Origin: Bradyrhizobium sp. AUGA SZCCT0283
Lineage (GTDB): Bacteria > Pseudomonadota > Alphaproteobacteria > Rhizobiales > Xanthobacteraceae
NCBI RefSeq assembly: GCF_018130385.1
Contig: NZ_JAFCLU010000013.1
Span: 62,001 to 126,000 of the forward strand
Direction of reading: 5' to 3'
Length of the DNA: 64,000 bases
Shown here: piece by piece, positions 17,861 through 26,496 of the stretch
Layout of the letters: every line of letters begins with the position of its first letter
How positions within the stretch are numbered: position 1 is the stretch's first letter
The notes under the pieces: model-generated
What the model saw: the letters and a program-made list of their open reading frames with translations, nothing else
Told to the model about the DNA's origin: nothing
Database searches by the model: none
Position numbers and translations under genes: made by a program

Positions 17861-18490
17861 CTACTTCGTGCCGTAGGCACGGTCACCCGCGTCGCCGAGA
17901 CCCGGCACAATATAGGCGTTGCCGTCCAGCCCCTGGTCGATCGCCGCCAGCCAGATCGGAACATCCGGGTGAATGCCGCGCATGCGCTCAACGCCTTCCG
18001 GCGCGCCGATCAGGCAGACCAGTCGAATGTCGTTCGCGCCGCGCTCCTTCAGCCGGTCGACCGCGGCGACGGCGGAGTTCGCCGTTGCCAGCACCGGCGA
18101 GATCACGATCACCAGCCGCTCGTGCAGATCGCTCGGCGCCTTGAAGAAATATTCCACGGCGGTGAAGGTTTCCGGTTCGCGATAAAGACCGATATGCGCG
18201 ATCCGTGCGGTTGGCACCAGATCGAGCATGCCTTCCGCGAAGGTCACGCCGGCACGCAGCACCGGCGCGAACACCAGCTTCTTGCCCGCGATCTGTGGCG
18301 ACTTCATTTGCGCGAGCGGCGTTTCGATTTCGATATCAGCCAGCGGCAGGTCACGGGTGACCTCGTAACAAAGCAGCATCCCGATCTCCTTGAGGAGTTC
18401 GCGAAATGATTTGGTTGAAATGTCCTTCTTCCGCAGCAGCGTCAGCTTGTGCTGCACCAGCGGGTGATTAACGATCGTAACGCCGTCCAT
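17861..18490 (-). CDS. upp: Uracil phosphoribosyltransferase-like protein of the URC cluster (divergent PRPP loop)
   Basis: A 209-residue UPRT-family protein. The fold and C-terminal uracil-binding segment YIVPGLGDAGDR are conserved. The PRPP loop, normally DPMLATG(G/N)S, reads SPVLATANSA at about residues 131-140. RAGxGxxDG reads RAGVTFAEG (about 79-87). The second copy in this window (39872-40507) has the canonical motifs. It follows URC4 by 16 bases in a URC1-URC4-upp operon, matching URC6 of the yeast uracil catabolism pathway. Whether it still makes UMP or has another role is open. Confidence 0.85.
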   Translation of the reverse strand: MDGVTIVNHPLVQHKLTLLRKKDISTKSFRELLKEIGMLLCYEVTRDLPLADIEIETPLAQMKSPQIAGKKLVFAPVLRAGVTFAEGMLDLVPTARIAHIGLYREPETFTAVEYFFKAPSDLHERLVIVISPVLATANSAVAAVDRLKERGANDIRLVCLIGAPEGVERMRGIHPDVPIWLAAIDQGLDGNAYIVPGLGDAGDRAYGTK

Positions 18491-18506
18491 GTCTGTGACC
18501 TCGGAT

Positions 18507-19769
18507 CTAGAAAACCGTGCCGTCGCTGACGACTTTCACCGGAGGCGACGCGTCGGCGCGGCGTTCGCGTGCCAGTCGTCGGCCCGCAGCCCACGTGCCG
18601 CCCTCGAGAATTTTCGCCAGCGGCATCGATGTGGCATCGCGTCCAAGCCGGTGCCGCAAACCATCAGCAATGCGGTCGAGTAGCGCCACCGTCAGCGCAC
18701 GCCATTCCACGACAAGCGGTGACGCGACCTCATGCTCTCGCTGCGCATCTTCTGCATCGCGAAACGCGAGCACGCCGGTATCGACGAACAGCCCGCCATT
18801 GCGATATTCGGCAAGGCCGGTGAGGCCGTCGATATCGGTCACGATGATGCCGGATGTTTGCAGCGGCTCGATGAGAGAATAGGCCAGCCATTGCGAGAGC
18901 TTGTGCAGCGGCACCAGGCCACTGGTCGCATCCGCGGTCGTCAATGCCGGATGCCGCCAGCAGTCGCCAAGCGCGATGCCTCCCAGCGTCAGCCGCGATG
19001 GCCAGATCGGCCCGAGTTGTTGCAGCAGTTCTGTTAAAATCGCAGGCGCGGGCAGCTTTCCACCATCTGCCAGCATCGTAAGCCGGTCGAACAGGCCGCC
19101 GGGCCGCGGCGTGTCGCGGCTGCCGAATATTTCCGGTTTCGAAGCCACCAGCCGACCCAGGCGACGTAACAGGTCGGCGCGGCCGTCCATCCCGACCAGC
19201 GGATTGGCATCCGAGACCTGCATGCCGCGCTCGAGGTCGGTACCGCCAAAATTCGCCAGCGCGTCGGCGTCGACGCGCAAGGGCTCGAGGGGACTAGCCG
19301 AGAATGCACCGGCCGTGAACATCGCAAGGCTGGCCAGCCCCAATCCTTCCGAACGGCCGATCGCCGATCCGGTTTCTGGATCGTGGTAGCGCCAGGATGG
19401 ACCGGCGCCGGCATCGAGGAAGACGCTGACGATGGCCAGATCGAATTCGGCCCGGGCGCGGGCCGCGCGATCGGGCCAGCCGGCCCGGTTGGCGACTGCA
19501 GCCCAACGATCATCCCCATTGGTGACGAAGTGCCGCCAGCGCGAATGAAACGGCACGTCTAACGACGGATAGGCCTTGCGCGTCGTTTCCAGCACCAGAT
19601 CGACTGCGCCGTCCATGCGGTCGAGGTCGATGCGGAAGTTCGGAAGCCTGCCTTCAAGGCCGATCGCGAGCATGCGATGTGCGCGCTCGCGGACCGCCTT
19701 CGCACTCAACAACGTCAAAGCGGCTGACGTCTCCGGATTTGCAAGGGACAAGGCCGCCGCCTCTCTCAA
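18507..19769 (-). CDS. URC4/Urg3 family uracil catabolism protein
   Basis: A protein of about 420 residues of the URC4/Urg3 family, a gene required for uracil degradation through the URC route in Lachancea and found with URC1 in bacteria; its exact reaction is not firmly known to me. I place the start at a TTG at 19769 that overlaps the URC1 stop by four bases (TTGA), the same geometry as the ATGA couplings elsewhere. The frame continues upstream to 20279 but that part is a shadow of URC1. Recognisable body: LDVPFHSRWRHF and GAGPSWRYHDPETG, then FGGTDLERGMQVSDANPLVG split along the middle. The unusual start means automated callers may mis-start it. Confidence 0.82.
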   Translation of the reverse strand: MREAAALSLANPETSAALTLLSAKAVRERAHRMLAIGLEGRLPNFRIDLDRMDGAVDLVLETTRKAYPSLDVPFHSRWRHFVTNGDDRWAAVANRAGWPDRAARARAEFDLAIVSVFLDAGAGPSWRYHDPETGSAIGRSEGLGLASLAMFTAGAFSASPLEPLRVDADALANFGGTDLERGMQVSDANPLVGMDGRADLLRRLGRLVASKPEIFGSRDTPRPGGLFDRLTMLADGGKLPAPAILTELLQQLGPIWPSRLTLGGIALGDCWRHPALTTADATSGLVPLHKLSQWLAYSLIEPLQTSGIIVTDIDGLTGLAEYRNGGLFVDTGVLAFRDAEDAQREHEVASPLVVEWRALTVALLDRIADGLRHRLGRDATSMPLAKILEGGTWAAGRRLARERRADASPPVKVVSDGTVF

Positions 19770-21022
19770 TATTTTTCGAGCGAACGGCCGACCGGGTTGT
19801 CCGGGTCCTGCTGCGGCTCGGGCGTGTAGTAACCCGCGGCCTTCTTTGCCGCGATTTCCACATGCGCGTCGGCCGGGATCATGTCGTCGGGGATAGGCAC
19901 GCGTTCGCCGATTTCGATGCCCTGGCCAGTCAGCGCATCGTGCTTCATGTCGCTCATGGAAACGAAGCGGTCGATTCGCCTGAGGCCGAGCCAGTGCACC
20001 GCGTCCGGCATCAGTTGCTGGAATCTGGCGTCCTGCACGCCGGCGACACATTCGGTGCGCTCGAAATACTGGGCCGCGGCATCGCCGCCTTCCTGACGCT
20101 TGCGGGCGTTGTAGACGAGAAACTTCGTGACCTCGCCGAGCGCACGGCCTTCCTTGCGATTGTAGATGATGATGCCGAGGCCGCCGCTTTGGCCTGCGCG
20201 CGCGCATTCCTCGATGCCGTGAATCAAATATGGACGGCAGGTGCAGATGTCGGAACCAAACACGTCGGAGCCGTTGCATTCGTCATGCACACGGCAGGTT
20301 ATCCTGGTGCTGTGGTCCGGCAGTTTGGTAACGTCGCCGAACAGATAGGCTGTCGTGCCGCCGATCGGCGGCAGAAAGACCTGCAGGTCGGGCCGAGTCA
20401 CCAGTTCCGGAAACATGCCTGCGGTTTGCTCGAACAATTGCCGGCGCAGATTGTTCTCGGTGGTGGCGAAGCGCGCCGCCAGGCCGGGCAGATGCCAGAC
20501 CGGGTCGATCGCAATTTTGACCACGGAGACGCTGCCGTTCTTGTGCACGACATCGCCATCCTGCTTGAGTCGTCCGGCTTCGACCGCGGCCTGCAGTTCG
20601 GGCAGATCGAGACGAGCGCGCGTGATGGCAATGCTTGGACGGATGTCGACGCCTTCGGCGATCTCGTTTGCGAAGTTTTCCGCGGCGAGATGTCCCCATG
20701 GATCGAGCGAGACAATCCGCTGCGGCTCGGCCCATTGCGGAAACGGCCCGATGGTTTCGGCAGGATGGGTATTGGTGAGATCCGGGCGGCGGACGGGGTC
20801 GAGCGCGCCGGATGAAACGGCGAGTGCGCGATAGACCGAATAGGAGCCGCCATGCGTGCCGATCACATTGCGGTCCTGCGGGCGCGAAACCGTGCCAATC
20901 ACCGGTCCGCGTTCGCGCGCACTGGGTGCGCCCCAGGTGATCGGAAATTTAAGCTTGGCACCCGGTGCCGGGTGCGACGTAATGCGAATATGATCAATCC
21001 GATTGGAACGAGTCATCGCCAC
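19766..21022 (-). CDS. URC1, GTP cyclohydrolase II-like uracil catabolism enzyme
   Basis: A 418-residue protein with a RibA-like GTP cyclohydrolase II domain in the second half. The zinc motif is conserved as C-x10-C-T-C (ECNGSDVFGSDICTC), followed by a NRKEGRALGEV-type segment corresponding to the catalytic Arg region. The N-terminal half is specific to the URC1 branch, which acts in uracil catabolism rather than riboflavin synthesis. No riboflavin genes adjoin it; URC4 and a upp homologue do. It is the first gene of its operon, with a leader hairpin just upstream. Confidence 0.88.
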   Translation of the reverse strand: MAMTRSNRIDHIRITSHPAPGAKLKFPITWGAPSARERGPVIGTVSRPQDRNVIGTHGGSYSVYRALAVSSGALDPVRRPDLTNTHPAETIGPFPQWAEPQRIVSLDPWGHLAAENFANEIAEGVDIRPSIAITRARLDLPELQAAVEAGRLKQDGDVVHKNGSVSVVKIAIDPVWHLPGLAARFATTENNLRRQLFEQTAGMFPELVTRPDLQVFLPPIGGTTAYLFGDVTKLPDHSTRITCRVHDECNGSDVFGSDICTCRPYLIHGIEECARAGQSGGLGIIIYNRKEGRALGEVTKFLVYNARKRQEGGDAAAQYFERTECVAGVQDARFQQLMPDAVHWLGLRRIDRFVSMSDMKHDALTGQGIEIGERVPIPDDMIPADAHVEIAAKKAAGYYTPEPQQDPDNPVGRSLEKY

Positions 21023-21546
21023 GAACCCTGAAACGGCGACGGCCCGCCTGGATAGACGGGCCTGGTCACCAACAATAAAATCAGCAGCGGTTGCAGCTGA
21101 GAGAGCAGTATAATCAGATTTGGACCGAACACAACGGCGATTTGAACGCGGTCACCGCTGGGCCGCATCGGCCGTTAACCCTTTTTGCGCAGGGGGCGCT
21201 GCTGGTTCTAGCGCCGCCGCGGATGGTAGCTGAAAACGAGATCGAGAAGCGGGACCACATCCTTCGTGCGACTGACACGCTCGATCGAGCACGATCGCGC
21301 GGCCCCGCACCACGACTGTCGCTTCGTTGCGTTCGCGGTCGTCGCCGCATCAAAGCTGCCGGTCGCGGGTGGCGAGCAGAAACGCAGAACTGACGTGCGT
21401 TGCGCGGACTGTTTGCGGAATTGACTTCGTGTGAACCAAAACTTTAACTGCTGACTTCGAATGAGCCCGACAGGACTCTGAGCTCCGCAGGCTGCTTCAT
21501 TTTCATGCAAGCGCCGCCTTAAATGGAAGCATCCAGAAAGTTATCC
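21023..21546. other. Intergenic region, no gene recognised
   Basis: About 520 bases between the divergent URC operon and the carbamoylase gene. Short open frames on both strands lack family character. A GGCCCG / CGGGCC hairpin at 21041-21062 lies in the URC1 leader. On the minus strand TATACT near 21105 could be a -10 element for URC1. Confidence 0.5.
21041..21062 (-). other. Hairpin in the URC1 leader
   Basis: GGCCCG and CGGGCC flank a 10-base centre that can extend the stem with one mismatch. It lies about 20 bases upstream of the URC1 start and could affect translation, or be incidental. Confidence 0.3.
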
Positions 21547-22479
21547 ATGCGCGTCATCAATGTTGCCGCCGCCCAGTTGGGCCCGATCCAGAAAGCCGAC
21601 AGCCGCGAAGCCGTCGTCAAGCGCATGATCGCGCTGATGGATGAAGCCAAGGCGAGGGGTGCCGATCTGATCGTCTATCCGGAGCTCGCCCTCACCACGT
21701 TCTTTCCGCGCTGGTACATGGAGGATCAGGCCGAGGTCGACACCTGGTTCGAGCGCGAGATGCCGAATGCGGCGACAAGGCCATTGTTTGAGCGGGCTGC
21801 CCATCACCAGATTGCAATGAATTTTGGTTATGCCGAACTGACGCCGGATGGGCATCATTTCAACACCTGCATCCTCACCGACAAGTCCGCAAAAATTGTC
21901 GGCAAGTACCGCAAGATTCATCTGCCCGGTCATTCGGAGTTCGATACGGAACGCGCGTTCCAGCATCTGGAGAAGCGCTACTTCGAGCCGGGCGATCTCG
22001 GTTTCAATGTCTGGCGCGCGCTCGGCGGCATCTTCGGCATGGCGGTCTGCAACGACCGGCGCTGGCCGGAGACCTATCGCGTGATGGGCCTGCAAGGCGT
22101 CGAGATGGTGCTGATCGGCTACAACACGCCCTCGATCAATGCCGAGAAGAGCGAGGAGGGGCCCGAGAAGCGGCTGTTCCACAACCGGCTCTCCGCGCAG
22201 GCCGGCGCCTACCAGAACTCGACCTGGGTCGTGTGCGTCGCCAAGGCCGGCGTCGAGGATGGCCACCCCTTGATCGGCGGCAGCCTGATCGTCGATCCCG
22301 ACGGCGAGATCGTCGTCGAGGCCAGGACCGAAGAGGACGAACTGCTGGTTCACCCCTGCGATCTCGACGCCACCATCTTCGGCAAGAACACGATCTTCAA
22401 TTTCGCGCTCCACCGCCGCATCGAGCACTATGGCCTGATCACCAGCCGCACCGGCGCGGTGCCGCCTCCGGAAAACTAG
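21547..22479 (+). CDS. N-carbamoyl-D-amino acid amidohydrolase (D-carbamoylase)
   Basis: A 310-residue nitrilase-superfamily enzyme that hydrolyses N-carbamoyl-D-amino acids to D-amino acid, CO2 and ammonia. The catalytic triad is visible: Glu46 in VYPELALTTF, Lys123 in KYRKIHLPGH, Cys168 in AVCNDRRWPE. These match the D-carbamoylase family spacing. I use the start at 21547 because MRVINVAAAQLGPIQ aligns with the family N-terminus; 21523 is possible. The gene abuts the flavin reductase gene, and hydantoinase and racemase genes lie within 2 kb, completing a hydantoin-to-D-amino acid route. Confidence 0.88.
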   Translation: MRVINVAAAQLGPIQKADSREAVVKRMIALMDEAKARGADLIVYPELALTTFFPRWYMEDQAEVDTWFEREMPNAATRPLFERAAHHQIAMNFGYAELTPDGHHFNTCILTDKSAKIVGKYRKIHLPGHSEFDTERAFQHLEKRYFEPGDLGFNVWRALGGIFGMAVCNDRRWPETYRVMGLQGVEMVLIGYNTPSINAEKSEEGPEKRLFHNRLSAQAGAYQNSTWVVCVAKAGVEDGHPLIGGSLIVDPDGEIVVEARTEEDELLVHPCDLDATIFGKNTIFNFALHRRIEHYGLITSRTGAVPPPEN

Positions 22480-23139
22480 ATGTCCGGCATCTCCTTCCGC
22501 GAACTTGATCCGCACGACCGGTACAAGCTGCTGTGCGGGGTCGTCGTGCCGCGGCCGATCGCGCTGGTCACGACGCTCGACGAGAATGGTAACGTCAACG
22601 CTGCGCCGTTCAGCTTCTTCAACGTCTTCTCCGAGGACCCGCCGCTCCTGGTGCTCGGCTTGCAGCACAAACCCGATTTCAGCCCAAAGGACACCACGCG
22701 CAACATCCACCGCAGCGGACAGTTCGTCGTGCATCTGGTGGACGAGGCGCTGGCGGCAGCGATGAACGACTGCGCGATCGATTTTCCCTCCGGCGACAGC
22801 GAAGTGGAGGCGACGGGCCTAAAGACATTGCCGTCGATCGATGTCGACGTGCCTCGATTGGCCGCCGCACCTTTCGCGCTCGAGTGCCGGCAGCATGTCG
22901 CGCTGGCCTTCGGGCCCGGCCGTGAGCTTCTTGTCGGCGAGGTGCTGCGCCTGCACGCACGCGAGGGCCTGATCGACCAGGAAAGGATGTATGTCGATTT
23001 CGATGCCTACCGGCCGATCGGGCGCCTGTTCGGCAATCTCTACGCCGCCCAGCGCGACACCTTCGCGCTGGCGCGCGAAAGCCACGCGCAGTGGCTTGCG
23101 CGCAACGGAGCGGCCGAAACGTCCGACCAAAGTCAGTGA
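22480..23139 (+). CDS. Flavin reductase-like FMN-binding protein
   Basis: A 219-residue protein of the flavin reductase-like (DIM6/NTAB) family. The N-terminal VVVPRPIALVTTLDENGNVNAAPFSF-type pattern (read in parts: PRPIALVTTLDE, then NAAPFSFFN) is the FMN-binding signature. It starts directly at the carbamoylase stop and overlaps the convergent racemase gene by seven bases. Members reduce flavin for monooxygenases or are oxidoreductases themselves. A role in the hydantoin operon is not obvious; a possible partner is the flavoprotein at 27255. Confidence 0.8.
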   Translation: MSGISFRELDPHDRYKLLCGVVVPRPIALVTTLDENGNVNAAPFSFFNVFSEDPPLLVLGLQHKPDFSPKDTTRNIHRSGQFVVHLVDEALAAAMNDCAIDFPSGDSEVEATGLKTLPSIDVDVPRLAAAPFALECRQHVALAFGPGRELLVGEVLRLHAREGLIDQERMYVDFDAYRPIGRLFGNLYAAQRDTFALARESHAQWLARNGAAETSDQSQ

Positions 23140-23795
23140 TGCGAGAACTGCACGGTGCCCAGCGCCATGGTCACGGCCGCCTGGGTCGGGTCGATCACGG
23201 GAATCCCGAGCGCCTGCTCCAGCGGCCGGCGATGACGCGCCATGCCGGCACAGCCCATCACGATGGCGCCGGATCCGTCTTCGTCCTTGAGCGCGCGCCC
23301 GACCTCGATCATCTTGGCGAGCGTTCCTTCGCCCGACGCGGTCTCCGCCACGCTCATGTTGAGTGGCCGTTCCCTGGTCAGGCGATCCATCAGGCCCATC
23401 TGCCTGAGGTAGCGGACATGACGGCGGATCGAGCGCTGCGCGATCGCAATGACGCCGAAGGTTTCAGCGCGCGCCAGCGCCGTCAGCACGCCGCATTCGG
23501 CGATGCCGAACACCGGCCGGTCGGTGGCTTCGCGGCAGACATGCAGGCCCGGATCGCTGTAGCAGGCAATGACGAAGGCAGCCGAATGATTGTCGCCTTC
23601 GACGAGGCGGCGCAGCGGCATCGCCACGCCATCGACGTCGGCCTGGCTCTCGATCCCGTAAGGGCCTTCAGCCAGCGTCTCGCAAACGATCTCCGGTCCG
23701 CCTTCAAAGTCGAGCGGCTTCAAGGCTTGCTCCAGCCCTTGGGTGACGAGCTGGTTGGAGTTGGGATTGATGACGAGAATGCGTGGCCGGGACAT
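23133..23795 (-). CDS. Hydantoin racemase-like Asp/Glu/hydantoin racemase family protein
   Basis: A 220-residue cofactor-independent racemase. The N-terminal ILVINPNSNQ is typical of hydantoin racemase. The two catalytic Cys are visible, in ACYSDPGL at about residue 79 and MGCAGMARH at about 182. It would interconvert D- and L-5-substituted hydantoins, letting the D-specific hydantoinase use both. It is divergent from the hydantoinase gene across a 224-base gap and preceded by a consensus sigma-54 promoter. Confidence 0.85.
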   Translation of the reverse strand: MSRPRILVINPNSNQLVTQGLEQALKPLDFEGGPEIVCETLAEGPYGIESQADVDGVAMPLRRLVEGDNHSAAFVIACYSDPGLHVCREATDRPVFGIAECGVLTALARAETFGVIAIAQRSIRRHVRYLRQMGLMDRLTRERPLNMSVAETASGEGTLAKMIEVGRALKDEDGSGAIVMGCAGMARHRRPLEQALGIPVIDPTQAAVTMALGTVQFSHH

Positions 23796-23863
23796 GGTAT
23801 TTTCCTGCGGGATGACGCGTCGGTCGATACGGCGAGACCGGCGCGCAACAAGACGACAATGGA

Positions 23864-23879
23864 AGCAATGACCATGCCA
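23864..23879 (-). promoter_or_regulatory. Sigma-54 promoter for the racemase gene
   Basis: On the minus strand TGGCATGGTCATTGCT fits TGGCAY-R-N4-TTGCW fully, with GG and GC elements 10 bases apart. The predicted start is near 23853, about 58 bases before the gene. Confidence 0.65.
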
Positions 23880-23929
23880 TCCAGTAATGCATGGTCCACT
23901 GTCTGCTGCGAAAGCGCAAGGGAGTGTAG

Positions 23930-23945
23930 CGGCACGATCTGTGCT
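23930..23945 (+). promoter_or_regulatory. Possible sigma-54 promoter for the hydantoinase gene
   Basis: CGGCACGATCTGTGCT keeps GGCACG and the 10-base GG-to-GC spacing, with one change in the -12 element (GTGC for TTGC) and C for the first T. It would start transcription near 23956, about 64 bases before the gene. Confidence 0.45.
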
Positions 23946-24019
23946 TTTGTGCAGTCAATGCTAGTGTCCGGTGAATGCAAGAACTTGGAATTCAGGACTC
24001 AATAGTTGGGGAGTTTGCC

Positions 24020-25489
24020 ATGACCGAGCCCGCCTACGACCTTCTCATTCGCGGCGGACGCGTCGCGACCGTGAGCGATGTATTCGAGGCCGATGTCGCC
24101 ATTTCCGGCGAGACGATCGCAGCCGTCGGTCGCGGGCTGCCGGCCGCGCGGCGGGAGATCGACGCGCGGGGCAAGCTGGTGCTGCCCGGTGGTGTCGACA
24201 GCCACGCTCATATCGAGCAGCTGTCGGCCGCCGGCATCGTGAACGCCGATACGTTCGAAAGCGCGACCGTCTCGGCGGCCTTCGGCGGCACCACCACCGT
24301 AATCCCGTTCGCGGCCCAACACGTCGGCATGAAACTGCCGCAGGTGCTGGAGGAGTATCATGCGCTCGCGAAAAAGGGCGCGGTGATCGACTATGCCTTT
24401 CACATGATCATCGCCGATCCGACCAGGGAGACACTGGAGAAAGATCTGCCGGCGTTGATCAAGCAGGGCCATGGCTCGATCAAGATCTTCATGACCTACG
24501 ATCGCCTGAAAATCGACGACGAACCGCTTCTCGACATTCTGCTTGCGGCGCGCGACGGCGGCGCAATGCTCTGTGCGCACGCCGAGAACCACGGCATCAT
24601 CTCCTGGATGGTGAAGCGGTTGCTGGCGCGCGGCTATACCGATCCCAAATATCACGCCATCAGCCATGCCCGCGTCTCGGAGGCCGAAGCCTTCAACCGG
24701 CTGATCGGCATGGCTGCGCTGATCGACCAGCCGATCATGATCTTTCACGTGTCGACGGCCGAAGGCACCAGGGTGATCCGCGATGCGCGCGGGCAGGGGC
24801 TGAAGGTGTTCGCGGAAACCTGCCCGCAATATCTCTTTCTCACCGCCGACGATCTCGACAAGCCCGGCGTGGAAGGCGCCAAATGGATGTGCAGCCCGCC
24901 GCCGCGCCGCGTCGCCGACCAGGAAGCGTTGTGGCAGGCGCTGGCGCTCGGCGATCTCCAGACCGTTTCGTCCGATCACGCGCCGTACCGGTTCGATGAG
25001 ACCGGAAAATTGCGCGCCGGCCCCAATCCCAATTTCAAGCAAGTGGCGAATGGTCTGCCGGGCCTCGAAGTCCGCTTGCCGCTGCTGTTCGACGCCATGG
25101 TGTCCGGGGGCCGCCTGGGGCTCGAAAAATTCGTCGAACTGACCGCGACCGCACCGGCAAAGATCTATAATCTGCATCCGCGCAAAGGCTCGATCGCGGT
25201 TGGCGCCGATGCGGATATTGCGATCTGGGACCCGCAGCGCGAGGTCACGTTGAGCGACGCGATGATGCACGATCTCGCCGGTTACACGCCTTTCGTCGGC
25301 CGCAAGCTGCGCGGCTGGCCGGTTACGGTGCTATCGCGCGGGCGCGTCATCGTGGCGGACGGCAAACGTTCGGTCGAAGCAGGCTCCGGGCGTTTCCTGC
25401 CGCGCACGGGAGGCGAGGCTGCGAAGCCGACGGGTCGATTGGTCTCGGATATGGACCCGGAACGGAATTTCGGCGCGACCCTGTTGTGA
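24020..25489 (+). CDS. Hydantoinase/dihydropyrimidinase
   Basis: A 489-residue cyclic amidohydrolase that opens 5-substituted hydantoins or dihydropyrimidines. Metal ligands are visible: SHAHIEQ (His62, His64), the Lys in GSIKIFMTYD (about residue 155, carboxylated in the family), HAENH, HVSTAEG and the Asp of SSDHAPYRF. The ATG at 24020 has a GGGGAG ribosome site; an upstream start at 23975 does not. With D-carbamoylase (21547) and racemase (23133) it makes a complete hydantoin route. It could also use dihydrouracil, relevant given the uracil genes nearby. It leads an operon with the oxidoreductases that follow. Confidence 0.9.
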   Translation: MTEPAYDLLIRGGRVATVSDVFEADVAISGETIAAVGRGLPAARREIDARGKLVLPGGVDSHAHIEQLSAAGIVNADTFESATVSAAFGGTTTVIPFAAQHVGMKLPQVLEEYHALAKKGAVIDYAFHMIIADPTRETLEKDLPALIKQGHGSIKIFMTYDRLKIDDEPLLDILLAARDGGAMLCAHAENHGIISWMVKRLLARGYTDPKYHAISHARVSEAEAFNRLIGMAALIDQPIMIFHVSTAEGTRVIRDARGQGLKVFAETCPQYLFLTADDLDKPGVEGAKWMCSPPPRRVADQEALWQALALGDLQTVSSDHAPYRFDETGKLRAGPNPNFKQVANGLPGLEVRLPLLFDAMVSGGRLGLEKFVELTATAPAKIYNLHPRKGSIAVGADADIAIWDPQREVTLSDAMMHDLAGYTPFVGRKLRGWPVTVLSRGRVIVADGKRSVEAGSGRFLPRTGGEAAKPTGRLVSDMDPERNFGATLL

Positions 25490-25517
25490 TCCACCCGCCG
25501 CAATATCGGATTGAGCA

Positions 25518-26495
25518 ATGAGAATCCTTGTGTTCGGCGGCACCGGTTTCGTCGGGCTCAATATCGCCGCGGCACTGCTGACGCGCGGCCATACGGTGAC
25601 GCTGTTCGACCGCGCGGGCTTGCCAGCTGACGCAAGGAAAGATTTTGCTTCTCACGGCGATCGACTGACGGCTATCCACGGCGATGTCACGGATCATCAA
25701 GCCGTGGAAGCGGTTGTCGCTACGGGTTATGACGCCATCATTCTGGGGGCCGCGATCACTGCCGGACCGGAGCGTGAGGCGCGCGATCCCGAGACCATTT
25801 TGCGGGTAAACCTGCTGACTCAGACGCCGATCCTGATCGCGGCGCGAAGCAGCGGCGTGAGACGCATCATCAATCTGTCGTCCGCGGCAGCCTACGGCGC
25901 GAGCGCATTCCGCAACGTGCTGCTCGATGAAGAAACTCCCTGCGATCCGGCCTCACTCTATGCCATCACCAAATTCGCGTCCGAGAAGGTCGCTGCGCGC
26001 CTGGCCGGTCTCTGGCAACAGGGGATCATCAGCGTACGGCTGAGCGCCGTATTCGGGCCCTGGGAGCGGAGCAACGAGGTGCGCGACACGCCAAGCCCGC
26101 AGGCGCAGATTCTGGCCGCGATGCAAGACGGGCGCGAGGCCGTTCTGTCGCGTCCGGGCGTCAGGGACTGGATCTATGCGGTGGATGTCGCGGAGGCCGT
26201 GACATTGTTGATCGAGGCCGCGAAGCCAGAACATCAGCTCTATAACATTTCAACCGGCGTGGAATGGTCGGCGCTGCAATGGGGCCAGGAGTTTGCCGCC
26301 CTGCATCCCGGCTTCGTTTGTCGGCTGACTGATGCGAGGGAGGCGGCGACGATCGACCTGCATAGTCCGGCGGACCGGGCACCACTGTCGATTGCGCGCA
26401 TGGCGGAGGAGTTCGGCTGGCGTGCGCGGTTCGGCTGCGCGGAGTCAGCTGCCGATCTGAGCCGCTGGTGGACTGAGCACCGAGGGGAAGCCTGA
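25518..26495 (+). CDS. NAD-dependent epimerase/dehydratase family protein
   Basis: A 325-residue extended SDR with GGTGFVG near the N terminus (about residues 6-12), a Ser-rich NLSSAAAYGA segment and the catalytic YAITK at about residues 152-156. It would act on a nucleotide sugar or similar carbonyl compound; the substrate is not deducible. It lies 28 bases after the hydantoinase gene and one base before the next SDR, so it belongs to that operon. Confidence 0.8.
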   Translation: MRILVFGGTGFVGLNIAAALLTRGHTVTLFDRAGLPADARKDFASHGDRLTAIHGDVTDHQAVEAVVATGYDAIILGAAITAGPEREARDPETILRVNLLTQTPILIAARSSGVRRIINLSSAAAYGASAFRNVLLDEETPCDPASLYAITKFASEKVAARLAGLWQQGIISVRLSAVFGPWERSNEVRDTPSPQAQILAAMQDGREAVLSRPGVRDWIYAVDVAEAVTLLIEAAKPEHQLYNISTGVEWSALQWGQEFAALHPGFVCRLTDAREAATIDLHSPADRAPLSIARMAEEFGWRARFGCAESAADLSRWWTEHRGEA

Positions 26496-26496
26496 C

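Noticed and set aside
21091..21510. Short open frames on both strands in the URC1-carbamoylase gap
   Set aside because: No family similarity, no good ribosome site, overlapping each other.
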